NCBI RefSeq assembly: GCF_014192285.1
Contig: NZ_JACHXQ010000013.1
Span: 1-64,000, forward strand
Origin: Halomonas fontilapidosi
GTDB taxonomy: Bacteria > Pseudomonadota > Gammaproteobacteria > Pseudomonadales > Halomonadaceae
Length of the DNA stretch: 64,000 nt
Reading direction: 5' to 3'
Shown: in pieces, positions 11,175-20,850 of the stretch
Layout of the letters: every line of letters begins with the position of its first letter
How positions within the stretch are numbered: the first letter of the stretch is position 1
Notes under the pieces: model-generated
The model's database searches: none
The model's input: only the letters and a program-made list of their open reading frames with translations
Told to the model about the DNA's origin: nothing
Translations under genes and position numbers: made by a program

Positions 11175-11621
11175 ATGGCCGACCAGAACCATGAATTGCG
11201 CAAGGCCGGTCTAAAAGTGACCCTGCCGCGCGTCAAGATCCTGCAGATCCTCGAAAATGCTTCCGAGCAGCATCACCTGAGTGCCGAGGATGTCTACAAG
11301 ACCCTGCTGGATGCAGGCGAGGACGTGGGCCTGGCCACCGTCTATCGCGTGCTGACCCAGTTCGAGACCGCCGGCCTGGTGATCCGCCACAACTTCGATG
11401 GCGGTCATGCGGTCTTCGAGCTTTCCCAAGAGGAGCATCATGACCACATGGTGTGCCTGGAGAGCGGCGAGATCATCGAATTTTTCGACGAGACCATCGA
11501 GCGGCGCCAGCAGGAGATCGCCGAGGAGCACGGCTTCGAACTGGTCGACCACGCCCTGGTGCTCTACGTCCGGCCCCGGGGGTCGCGAGCAACACGCCAG
11601 GAAGGCATTCAGAAGAAGTGA
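11175..11621 (+). CDS. fur: Ferric uptake regulator Fur
   Basis: Iron-responsive DNA-binding repressor, homodimer. The 148-aa product starts MADQNHELRKAGLKVTLPR, with winged-helix HLSAEDVYKTLL and ATVYRVLTQFE and the metal site HHDHMVCLESGEIIEF. The second CxxC structural zinc site of E. coli Fur is absent; a single Cys is visible in MVCLESG. The ATG follows AAGAGCG. The long open frame upstream is an artefact. I see no convincing Fur box in the 72-bp bamE-fur gap. Its last 13 bp overlap the end of recN on the other strand. Confidence 0.95.
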   Translation: MADQNHELRKAGLKVTLPRVKILQILENASEQHHLSAEDVYKTLLDAGEDVGLATVYRVLTQFETAGLVIRHNFDGGHAVFELSQEEHHDHMVCLESGEIIEFFDETIERRQQEIAEEHGFELVDHALVLYVRPRGSRATRQEGIQKK

Positions 11622-13426
11622 TCGCTCTCCGCTGAATGTGACAGACAGCTGAACGCGGCCCCGCTCTTAGGAGCGGGGCCGCGTTGCGTCGGGGCGTGGC
11701 ATTCGAGCACGGCGCGAGTGGCCGGATGCCCCGGTGCGTGTGGCTGGCTGCTTAAGTGGCGGGCGCGCTGGCTGGCGTCGAGCATCTCGCGAGCGTGGGC
11801 CAGGGTGCGGTCGGAGAGGTTCACCCCGCCCAGCATGCGGGCCAGTTCGCCGACTCGGCCGGCCTCGTCGAGCAGCGCCATGCGGGTCAGGGTGGAGGCC
11901 TCCTCGGCCTGCTTCTCGATGTGCAGGTGATGGTGCGCCTGGGCAGCGACCTGAGGGAGGTGGGTCACGGTCATCACCTGGCCGCTGCCGCCCAGCCGGC
12001 GCAGCAGCTGGCCGACGATCTCGGCGGTGGCGCCGGAGACCCCGACATCCACTTCATCGAACACCAGGCTGGCAATGGTGGAGTGCTGGGCCGCCACGAC
12101 CTGGATCGCCAGGCTGATCCGCGAGAGTTCGCCGCCGGAAGCCACCCTGGCCAACGGCCGGGCCGGCTGGCCGGGATTGGCGCTGATCAGCATGCGCGCG
12201 ACCTCCAGCCCCTCGGCGGCCGGGGCCTCGCGGGCCTCCAGTTCGACCTCGAAGCTCGCCTTGTCCATGGCCAGGAAGGCCAGCTGCTCCTGGACGGCCT
12301 CGCCGAAATGACGGGCGGCCTGCTGGCGGGCCTTGGAAATCACGCTGGCCTGCTCCTGCCAGTGATGCTTCAGTGTCTCGGCCTCGGCGGCTAGCGCTTC
12401 CAGGTCGCCGTCGCCACCTTCCAGGCTCTCGAGCTCTTCGCCCAGTCGGCGGTGCAGGGCGAGAAGCTCGTCGGGCAGGACATGGTGCTTGCGAGCGATG
12501 CGGTGCACCTCAGCCAGGCGTGTCTCGACCCAGGCCAGCCGTTCCGGGTCCAGCTCGATGCTGCCGGCGAAATGACCGAGCTCGCGGCTGGCCTCTTCGA
12601 CCTGAATGCGTGCATCGCCGAGCATGGCAAGCGTATCGGCCAGGCTGCCTCGCTCGCTGCCCGGTAACGCCGAAAGGTGCTGGATTGCCTGATTGAGCAG
12701 CGACAGGGCACCGCCCTCGTCGCCGTCGCAGCACTCGGCAGCGAACTGGGCCTCGCGCAGCCGTTCCTCGGCATGCGCCAGCTCCTCCTGTTCCTGTTCT
12801 AGCCCCTTGAGCTCGTCCTCGGCCAGGGCCAGCTGGTCGAGTTCCTCGACCTGGTAGCGCAGCAGTTGGCGGCGGGCGCGGATCTCGTCGCCGTCCTCCG
12901 CCAGGCGTTCGAGGCGGCGGCGGGTGGCTTGCCACTCGCGGAAGGTCTGGCGCATCTGTGCTACCTGCTCGCGGTGGCCGGCGAAGTCGTCGAGCAGGCG
13001 CAGGTGGGTATCTTCGTGCAGCAGCGCCTGGTGGGCGTGCTGACCATGGATCTCGATCAGATGCTCGCCCAGCGCGCGCAGGTCGGCCACGGTGGCGGGC
13101 TGGCCGTTGATCCAGGCCTTGGAGCGCCCGGCCCGGGTGACGACCCGGCGCAGCAGGCAGTCGTCCGCAGGCAGCTCGCGGGTCTCGAGCCAGGCGCGGG
13201 CCGCGGGCAGCTGGTGAATATCGAAGCGGGCGCTGAGGTCGGCGCGTTCGCACCCGTGGCGCACGCTGGCGCTGTCGGCACGCTCCCCCAGGCAGAGCCC
13301 CAGGGCGCCCAGCAGGATGGACTTGCCGGCCCCCGTTTCGCCGGTGATGGCGGTCATGCCGCCGGCAAGCTCCAGCTCGAGGTGGTCAACGATGGCGAAG
13401 TCACGAATGGCAAGCTCTGTCAGCAT
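11609..13426 (-). CDS. recN: DNA repair protein RecN
   Basis: SMC-like ATPase acting early in double-strand-break repair. The 605-aa product starts MLTELAIRDFAIVDHLELEL and has Walker A GETGAGKSIL (near residue 29-37). A long coiled-coil middle follows, then ASGGELSRISLAIQ (signature) and LVFDEVDVGVSG (Walker B). The family usually ends shortly after LAHAREML, about 555 residues. Here about 45 extra residues run through the fur/recN hairpin and into fur, suggesting that the original stop was lost. LexA-like boxes upstream fit its known SOS control. Confidence 0.94.
   Translation of the reverse strand: MLTELAIRDFAIVDHLELELAGGMTAITGETGAGKSILLGALGLCLGERADSASVRHGCERADLSARFDIHQLPAARAWLETRELPADDCLLRRVVTRAGRSKAWINGQPATVADLRALGEHLIEIHGQHAHQALLHEDTHLRLLDDFAGHREQVAQMRQTFREWQATRRRLERLAEDGDEIRARRQLLRYQVEELDQLALAEDELKGLEQEQEELAHAEERLREAQFAAECCDGDEGGALSLLNQAIQHLSALPGSERGSLADTLAMLGDARIQVEEASRELGHFAGSIELDPERLAWVETRLAEVHRIARKHHVLPDELLALHRRLGEELESLEGGDGDLEALAAEAETLKHHWQEQASVISKARQQAARHFGEAVQEQLAFLAMDKASFEVELEAREAPAAEGLEVARMLISANPGQPARPLARVASGGELSRISLAIQVVAAQHSTIASLVFDEVDVGVSGATAEIVGQLLRRLGGSGQVMTVTHLPQVAAQAHHHLHIEKQAEEASTLTRMALLDEAGRVGELARMLGGVNLSDRTLAHAREMLDASQRARHLSSQPHAPGHPATRAVLECHAPTQRGPAPKSGAAFSCLSHSAESDHFF
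11652..11685. terminator. Strong hairpin between fur and recN, inside the recN tail
   Basis: Perfect 15-bp stem AACGCGGCCCCGCTC / GAGCGGGGCCGCGTT with a TTAG loop. It follows the fur stop and lies inside the 3' extension of recN. No U-run follows on either strand. Confidence 0.6.
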
Positions 13427-13513
13427 GGTGCCTCCCGGGGCCTGTCTGGGACTCTCTGTCAGAATCCGCGCTGTCTGGGGTCACTCGGTGGGTGACGATG
13501 GGCGGAGTGACTA

Positions 13514-13548
13514 CTGTCTATCCATACACGTGTTGTGTGTTTATACAG
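13514..13548. promoter_or_regulatory. Two LexA-like SOS boxes upstream of recN
   Basis: CTGT-N8-ACAC at 13514-13529 and TTGT-N8-ACAG at 13533-13548, each one base off the CTGT-N8-ACAG core. They are arranged as an outer inverted repeat (CTACTGT at 13511, ACAGTAG at 13545). They lie 88-122 nt upstream of the recN start. recN is a classical LexA target, which supports the call. Confidence 0.7.
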
Positions 13549-13585
13549 TAGTCAAGGTTTCCCCACAATGCACAGCTGATGACGC

Positions 13586-13613
13586 CTTGAGTTCGCCACG
13601 TCCAGCCCCATAT
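13586..13613 (+). promoter_or_regulatory. Sigma-32 (heat-shock) promoter of grpE
   Basis: CTTGAG at 13586-13591, a 14-nt spacer, then CCCCATAT at 13606-13613. This is a near-perfect RpoH promoter (CTTGAA-N13-17-CCCCATNT) about 80 nt upstream of the grpE ATG. Confidence 0.85.
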
Positions 13614-13693
13614 ACCCCGCAGATACGCACTCAAGCCATCATTCATGCCTTGCCAGCGGCCATCGCCGCTGATCGTCATTCAGGAGACCCACA

Positions 13694-14335
13694 ATGGCCA
13701 AAGAGCCCCAGACGCCGCAGGAAGACGAACTCGCTCGCGAGCTCGCCCGCGAGGAGCAGGAAGCCGAGCCGCAGACCGAGCCCGACACTGTGGAGGGTGA
13801 GCTGGAGGACGCCATCGAGGGCGCCGAGCAGGCCGCCACCGACGCTCAGGCGGCGGACAACCCCGAAGCCGAGGTGCTGGCCGCTCGGGTCGAGGAGCTC
13901 GAGCAGAGTGTTGCCGACGCCAAGGAGCAGGCCATGCGCGCCGCCGCCGAGGCACAGAACGTGCGCCGCCGGGCCGAGCAGGAGGCCGAGAAGTCGCGCA
14001 AGTTCGCCCTCGAGAAGTTCGTCAAGGAACTGCTGCCGGTGGTCGATAGCCTGGAGAAGGCGTTGGAGACCATGCAGGACGGTGCCTCCGAGGCCCACCG
14101 CGAGGGTGTCTCCATGACCCTCAAGATGCAGCAGGACGTGCTGGCCAAGTTTGGTGTCGAGGTGATCGAGCCGCACGGCGAGCCCTTCGACCCCCAGTAC
14201 CACGAAGCCATGACCATGGTGCCCAACCCCGAGATGGAGCCCAACACCGTCATGGAAGTGATGCAGAAGGGCTATCTGCTCAACGGGCGCCTGGTACGCC
14301 CGGCCATGGTGGTGGTCAGCCAGGCCGCCAGCTGA
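13694..14335 (+). CDS. grpE: Nucleotide exchange factor GrpE
   Basis: Releases ADP from DnaK in the Hsp70 chaperone cycle; cytosolic dimer. The 213-aa product has a very acidic, Glu/Gln-rich N-terminus (about residues 1-60) and a long coiled coil ([20 protein letters not shown]). A C-terminal beta domain follows with [28 protein letters not shown] lies 7-8 nt before the ATG. First gene of grpE-dnaK-dnaJ, preceded by a sigma-32 promoter. Confidence 0.96.
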   Translation: MAKEPQTPQEDELARELAREEQEAEPQTEPDTVEGELEDAIEGAEQAATDAQAADNPEAEVLAARVEELEQSVADAKEQAMRAAAEAQNVRRRAEQEAEKSRKFALEKFVKELLPVVDSLEKALETMQDGASEAHREGVSMTLKMQQDVLAKFGVEVIEPHGEPFDPQYHEAMTMVPNPEMEPNTVMEVMQKGYLLNGRLVRPAMVVVSQAAS

Positions 14336-14364
14336 GGCCGGTCACACAAAAGCGGCTCTCGGGT

Positions 14365-14392
14365 CTTGAAAAGGTCGCGAGGGCCCCCAGAT
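14365..14392 (+). promoter_or_regulatory. Second sigma-32 promoter, in front of dnaK
   Basis: CTTGAA at 14365-14370, 14-nt spacer, then CCCCAGAT at 14385-14392, 65 nt before dnaK. This allows dnaK heat induction independent of grpE read-through. Confidence 0.75.
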
Positions 14393-14456
14393 ACACGGCA
14401 ACCCCGCGGTGAAAGCCGCACACGACGAATTCAACTGCAAAATTTGAGGATTTCCT

Positions 14457-16379
<1,923 letters not shown>

Positions 16380-16403
16380 ACCACGACATCTGAACGACGG
16401 ATG

Positions 16404-16438
16404 ACGCCAGCGCGGGGGCCTGACTCCCGCGTTGGTGT
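16404..16438 (+). terminator. Intergenic hairpin between dnaK and dnaJ
   Basis: ACGCCAGCGCGGG / CCCGCGTTGGTGT pairs over 13 positions (with G-U pairs) and is followed by a short UU. It may be an attenuating terminator or mRNA-stabilising stem that sets a higher DnaK:DnaJ ratio. Confidence 0.5.
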
Positions 16439-16471
16439 TTCTGCAGAGTCGCTACGGAGGCGGACAGACTC

Positions 16472-17623
16472 ATGTCCAAGCGTGACTACTACGAAGTACT
16501 GGGCGTCGAGCGCGGGGCCGATCAGAAAGAGATCAAGAAGGCCTACCGACGCCTTGCCCAGAAATTCCACCCGGATCGCAATCCGGATGATGACAGCGCG
16601 GCGGAGAAGTTTCGCGAGGTCTCTGAGGCCTACGAGGTCCTGAGCGACAGCGAGAAACGCGCCGCTTACGACCAGTTCGGCCATGCCGGGGTCGACGAGC
16701 AGGCCGGCGGTTTCGGTGGCGGCGGCTTCGGCGGTGCCGGGGCTGGCGGCTTCAGCGACATCTTCGGCGATGTGTTCGGCGACATCTTTGGCGGTGGCGG
16801 TGGGCGTCGCCATCCCAATGCGCCGGCCCGTGGCTCCGACCTTCGCTACAACCTCGAGCTCGACCTCGAGGACGCTGTGGCCGGCACCAGCGTGGACATC
16901 CGCGTGCCGCGCCACATCGAGTGCGAACGCTGCGACGGCGGCGGTGCCGAGCCGGGCTCCAGCAAGGACACCTGCCCGACCTGTAACGGCATGGGTCAGG
17001 TGCGCATGCAGCAGGGCTTCTTCGCCGTGCAGCAGACCTGCCCGACCTGCCACGGCAGCGGCCAGCACATCAAGGTGCCGTGCCACAAGTGCAACGGTGA
17101 GGGCCGGGTGCGCGAGACCCGCACCCTCTCGGTGAAGATCCCGGCCGGCGTGGATACCGGCGACCGCATTCGCCTCAACGGCGAGGGCGAGGCCGGCATC
17201 AACGGTGGCCCACCGGGCGATCTCTATGTCCAGGTGGCGATCAAGCCGCACCACATCTTCGAACGCGACGGCCGCCACCTGCAGTGCGAGGTGCCGATCA
17301 ACTTCGTCGATGCGGCACTCGGCGGTGAGCTGGAAGTGCCGACCCTCGACGGCCGGGTCAAGCTCAAGATCCCGCCCGAGACCCAGACCGGCAAGCTGTT
17401 CCGGCTCAAGGGCAAGGGCGTCAAGCCGGTGCGCGGCGGCCCGCCGGGCGACCTGCTGTGCAAGGTCGTGGTCGAGACCCCGGTCAAGCTCAACGAGGAG
17501 CAGAAGGAACTGCTGCGCAAGTTCCAGGACAGCCTGGGCGGCAGCCACGGCCATCACCACTCGCCGAAGAAGTCGAGCTTCTTCGACGGGGTGAAGAAGT
17601 TCTTCGAGGACATGAAGCCTTGA
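16472..17623 (+). CDS. dnaJ: Co-chaperone DnaJ (Hsp40)
   Basis: Delivers substrates to DnaK and stimulates its ATPase. The 383-aa protein has an N-terminal J-domain ([14 protein letters not shown], with the HPD motif near residue 33) and a Gly/Phe-rich linker (about 75-115). Four zinc-finger repeats follow ([32 protein letters not shown]), then the C-terminal substrate domains. GGAGG lies upstream of the ATG. Last gene of the heat-shock unit, closed by an intrinsic terminator; the accessory island starts right behind. Confidence 0.97.
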   Translation: MSKRDYYEVLGVERGADQKEIKKAYRRLAQKFHPDRNPDDDSAAEKFREVSEAYEVLSDSEKRAAYDQFGHAGVDEQAGGFGGGGFGGAGAGGFSDIFGDVFGDIFGGGGGRRHPNAPARGSDLRYNLELDLEDAVAGTSVDIRVPRHIECERCDGGGAEPGSSKDTCPTCNGMGQVRMQQGFFAVQQTCPTCHGSGQHIKVPCHKCNGEGRVRETRTLSVKIPAGVDTGDRIRLNGEGEAGINGGPPGDLYVQVAIKPHHIFERDGRHLQCEVPINFVDAALGGELEVPTLDGRVKLKIPPETQTGKLFRLKGKGVKPVRGGPPGDLLCKVVVETPVKLNEEQKELLRKFQDSLGGSHGHHHSPKKSSFFDGVKKFFEDMKP

Positions 17624-17651
17624 ATTAAATCTACGGTGTGCAAAAAAACCC

Positions 17652-17683
17652 AAACCTCAGTTACAATGTAGCTGAGGTTTTTT
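17652..17683 (+). terminator. Intrinsic terminator of grpE-dnaK-dnaJ
   Basis: AAACCTCAG / CTGAGGTTT stem with an 11-nt loop and a following T-run. It marks the left edge of the AT-rich island. Confidence 0.85.
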
Positions 17684-17804
17684 GTGCTTTGAAAATAAAT
17701 TCAATTGTGTCATGAGTTGTAGTTAATGAACTCATATATTTGCCATATGCCAAATGGATTTTTGCTTATTTCATGAGCGCGCAAAGTTTAAAGGAGCTAT
17801 TGTT

Positions 17805-18593
17805 TTGAATAAAAAAAGCAATTCGTTTGAGAAGTTTGTAAAAACGGTTGGTATTTGGCTGATATCTGTCGCGTTGCTGATAGCTATTATTGCGTCTTCA
17901 GTATATATTTATTATTTTTCGTGGATGCCATCAAGCTCTCATGAAAAGTGGGCGCAGTTTGGCGACTTCATGGGCGGTACATTGAATCCTGTTTTTGGGT
18001 TTATTTCATTGCTGGCAATATTGATAACACTGTTTGTGCAAGCCAGAGAGTTGTCGCACTCAACAGAAGCACTTCAAGATCAAGGTGAAAGCTTGCGCGT
18101 GCAAGCTTTTGAGAACACTTTTTTTTCTCTGCTAAAGCTTTTTAATGAATCTATATACAACTTCTCGATTGCTGAGAATAACGAGCCTGATTTTAAAGGT
18201 TATGCAGTGTTTAGGAAGCTTGGCGAACGTTTGGATCATGCATACAAGCTTTCTAATTCCAGAATGCGGCAGTCAGATGAAATAGAAGTGATAAAGTCTG
18301 CGTATTCAAAGTTTTATTCTCATAACCATGAGTATGTAGATATTTACCTCAGGAATGTCAGGCAAATAATGCTTTTTGTTAAAGATAGGTGCCCGTACCA
18401 TAAAAAGCAATATTTAGATATGTTTCTGGCGCAGCTTTCAAACCATCAGCTTTTGTTAGTTTTTTACCATGCCTATGTTAGCCCAGACTTTGTGTCAAAA
18501 GATTTTCTGAAGGAGAATGAATTTTTCTCACCACTCCCAAGCTCGATGTTGCTTAGCAAGCTTCACGCTAATATAAAAGATGAGGTATTTTGA
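17805..18593 (+). CDS. AbiC-like putative phage abortive infection membrane protein
   Basis: The 262-aa product resembles the 'putative phage abortive infection protein' family. An N-terminal membrane helix (about residues 13-38: VGIWLISVALLIAIIASSVY) is followed by the signature WAQFGDFMGGTLNPVFGF. A second hydrophobic stretch ISLLAILITLFVQ comes next, then a cytosolic helical domain. I choose the TTG at 17805 because AAAGGAG lies 8 nt before it; ATG 17754 has no RBS. DNA is about 40% GC against about 65% in the flanks. The next gene's ATG directly abuts this stop (TGAATG), so the two proteins are co-expressed. Function in defence is inferred from family and context. Confidence 0.7.
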   Translation: MNKKSNSFEKFVKTVGIWLISVALLIAIIASSVYIYYFSWMPSSSHEKWAQFGDFMGGTLNPVFGFISLLAILITLFVQARELSHSTEALQDQGESLRVQAFENTFFSLLKLFNESIYNFSIAENNEPDFKGYAVFRKLGERLDHAYKLSNSRMRQSDEIEVIKSAYSKFYSHNHEYVDIYLRNVRQIMLFVKDRCPYHKKQYLDMFLAQLSNHQLLLVFYHAYVSPDFVSKDFLKENEFFSPLPSSMLLSKLHANIKDEVF

Positions 18594-20396
18594 ATGGCTA
18601 TTGATCCAAGCTCTCAGTTGCAAGCAAAGTCAGTTAGTGTCAAAGAGCTGATGAAGTCGGCTTACTTTGAAATCCCGCCTAACCAGCGGGAGTATAGGTG
18701 GCAATCGGAACAATTGGAAAAATTGTGGGCTGATCTCCATTCATGTGTTAAAAATGATTTTTCGGAGTCTGCATCAGATACACTTGGTCACTTCCTCGGC
18801 GCTGTTGTAGTCATTGGAGATGAGCACTCTCTACCACAGCGTAGATGGGAGGTCATTGATGGTCAGCAACGCCTTACAACTTTAACAATCTTGGCGTCTT
18901 CTATTCTTCCCTACGTTTATCTGCATAGCCAAAGGAAGGTACAGCAAAAACTACTTCATGTTCTTACTGATTGTATATACTCACCAGGTGCTGATGATGC
19001 AGTTAGGATGAAGCTCAACAGGGAAGATGAGTTTTATCAAGAGACTATTATGAACTATGACTCTATCCAGGAAAGGAAGCAGTTTTGGCAAGGCTCCTAT
19101 AATAAAAAATCTGAAGTTCAGACTAACATAAGGCGTGCCTTTGAATACTTCGATGGTGAAGTTTGTGATTATGTGAGTGCCTTCGGGGAAGACGAAGTCG
19201 AGCAGCGTGATGAAGCCATTAGGGAGCTGGTTGAGGCCCTAACGGAGAACTTTTATATTCTCAATGTTAGAACGCAAAGCTTTATGTTGGCTTATCGTCT
19301 TTTTGAAACGCTAAATGAAAGGGGGCTAGACCTCTCACAAGCAGATCTGATTAGAAATGTTCTGCTAGAGAGCGCTAAGATATCAGGTGATAGATCCTTC
19401 AATAACGTTTTTTCTAACTGGACCTCTTTAATAGATAGTTATGAAGACCAGCCAACTAAAAAACTGACTATACCACAGATCATACAGTTTTCTTATACAT
19501 TCAGGCATGAAATGGTCAAGGGCGAGGAGATATTTGATGATATTTCATCTGCTTTGGATGATGGCCAGCATACTCCCACAGAGCTAAGTAGGGAGTTTTC
19601 TATTGACTCCCAAAACTGGGTTTCATTCCTTTTAGGTGATTTGGTCAACTGGGATAGGAAACTTGCAGCACACCAGTATGCTATAATTGATCCATTGTGG
19701 AAAGCCCATGCAGCGCCGGTAATTTTTTCCGCAATGGATTTGTTCAAGGAAGATGACGACAATCTTAGAAGCTGCTTAATGTTAATCGAACATTATCTCT
19801 TCAGAAGAGGCTTGGTTGCACGAGATTCAGTTGGTAGCCTTCAAGAGGTATTTGCAGAAGCAGCATTTGTATTGAGGGTTTCTAAAAGCCCGGGGGATCT
19901 CTCAGATCTTCTGCTTAGCAAAAGTCCTGATAAAGTTTTTGTAGAAGATTTTAAGCAAGCATCTGTAAGGAACATGAAGCAAGCATATTATGCCATTTGG
20001 AAGATAGAGAATTATCTACAAAAGAGCTTTAATTTGGAGCTGGAAAGCCAGAGTGCTGCACAGCATCTTGAGCATATTATGCCGAGAAAGCCAGGCGCTG
20101 AATGGAATGGGGTTGAACAAGAGGACTCATTTAACGCTTATGTAAATAGGCTTGGAAACTTTCTCGTTCTTCCTAGGGAGGTTAATCAGCATATTAAAAA
20201 CAAATCCATAAGTTATAAAATATCTAATAGTTCAGGAAATGATTACTCAAATACAGGCTATAAGCTAGTTGAAGAGTTTTTGGCTCAATACCCGAATTGG
20301 AGCCAAAGTGATACCTGGTCGTTTGACGCGATTGACTCTCGCCAAAAGTATATGGCGGAGAAGTATGCCTTAAATGTCTGGCCGTTAAAAATTTAA
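18594..20396 (+). CDS. DUF262/DUF1524 protein (GmrSD/SspE-like putative nuclease)
   Basis: The 600-aa product has an N-terminal DUF262 domain: FEIPPNQREYRW near residue 26 and VIDGQQRLTTLT, with the DGQQR motif at residues 89-93. The C-terminal DUF1524 HNH-like nuclease domain shows LEHIMP (His494) and NRLGN (Asn518-Asn522). DUF262 proteins use the DGQQR pocket for nucleotide hydrolysis in type IV restriction (GmrSD). In SspE the same motif responds to phosphorothioate DNA. Lying opposite dndBCDE, this protein is a candidate restriction effector; that link is inference. RBS GAGG; coupled to the AbiC-like gene. AT-rich, horizontally acquired by composition. Confidence 0.82.
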   Translation: MAIDPSSQLQAKSVSVKELMKSAYFEIPPNQREYRWQSEQLEKLWADLHSCVKNDFSESASDTLGHFLGAVVVIGDEHSLPQRRWEVIDGQQRLTTLTILASSILPYVYLHSQRKVQQKLLHVLTDCIYSPGADDAVRMKLNREDEFYQETIMNYDSIQERKQFWQGSYNKKSEVQTNIRRAFEYFDGEVCDYVSAFGEDEVEQRDEAIRELVEALTENFYILNVRTQSFMLAYRLFETLNERGLDLSQADLIRNVLLESAKISGDRSFNNVFSNWTSLIDSYEDQPTKKLTIPQIIQFSYTFRHEMVKGEEIFDDISSALDDGQHTPTELSREFSIDSQNWVSFLLGDLVNWDRKLAAHQYAIIDPLWKAHAAPVIFSAMDLFKEDDDNLRSCLMLIEHYLFRRGLVARDSVGSLQEVFAEAAFVLRVSKSPGDLSDLLLSKSPDKVFVEDFKQASVRNMKQAYYAIWKIENYLQKSFNLELESQSAAQHLEHIMPRKPGAEWNGVEQEDSFNAYVNRLGNFLVLPREVNQHIKNKSISYKISNSSGNDYSNTGYKLVEEFLAQYPNWSQSDTWSFDAIDSRQKYMAEKYALNVWPLKI

Positions 20397-20404
20397 CAAC
20401 GTTT

Positions 20405-20430
20405 GGGGGCGTCCTTATGCCCCCTTTTTT
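20405..20430 (+). terminator. Intrinsic terminator after the DUF262 gene
   Basis: GGGGGC-GTCCTTAT-GCCCCC followed by six T residues on the plus strand. Confidence 0.9.
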
Positions 20431-20550
20431 GTCGCTATCATTCTGGTAGCCGTGCTCAATCCATATTGAATAAGTAAAGCTTCGTTAATGGATTGTGTGT
20501 TTATTCGCAATCTTACAAGACTCCTTTTTGGGATAAATTATTTGTTTTTC

Positions 20551-20850
20551 TTATATAGCAGATTGAACATGAAGAGCCCAAATTCTTGCAGCCCGGTTTT
20601 TTTCTAATTGGCCATAATAATGCTTAAGCATTTCTTCAGTTATTTTCTCAAGCTCTCCAAGCCACACTGTCTTTTCCAGCACCATTTTCCCAAACGTTAT
20701 CTCATTGTTTGGCTCTGAGACTAGTCCTTTCTCAATAGATCTGAAGAATAATTCCCTAGCCAATATGTTAGGTGAAACGCCTGTCCGTAGCTTTTCTCGC
20801 TTTAGCTTTTCTTCTGTCTGCTGGGTTAGTGCGAATCTATTAGGCAGCAT
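20551..20850 (-). CDS. dndE: DNA sulfur modification protein DndE
   Basis: Small DNA-binding (nicked-DNA-preferring) subunit of the Dnd phosphorothioation complex, working with DndC and DndD. The 99-aa product starts MLPNRFALTQQTEEKLKREK and continues LRTGVSPNILARELFFRSIE, the hallmark of DndE. The C-terminus is a little shorter than the usual 110-130 aa and ends right after ALHVQSAI, about where relatives carry a His-x-x-Gly segment. Its ATG overlaps the dndD stop by 1 nt. It is AT-rich like the facing DUF262 module. Confidence 0.88.
   Translation of the reverse strand: MLPNRFALTQQTEEKLKREKLRTGVSPNILARELFFRSIEKGLVSEPNNEITFGKMVLEKTVWLGELEKITEEMLKHYYGQLEKNRAARIWALHVQSAI

Noticed and set aside
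20397..20550. CRISPR or toxin-antitoxin remnants between the DUF262 gene and dndE
   Set aside because: Only a terminator and unstructured AT-rich DNA. No repeats with regular spacers, no small ORF with RBS.
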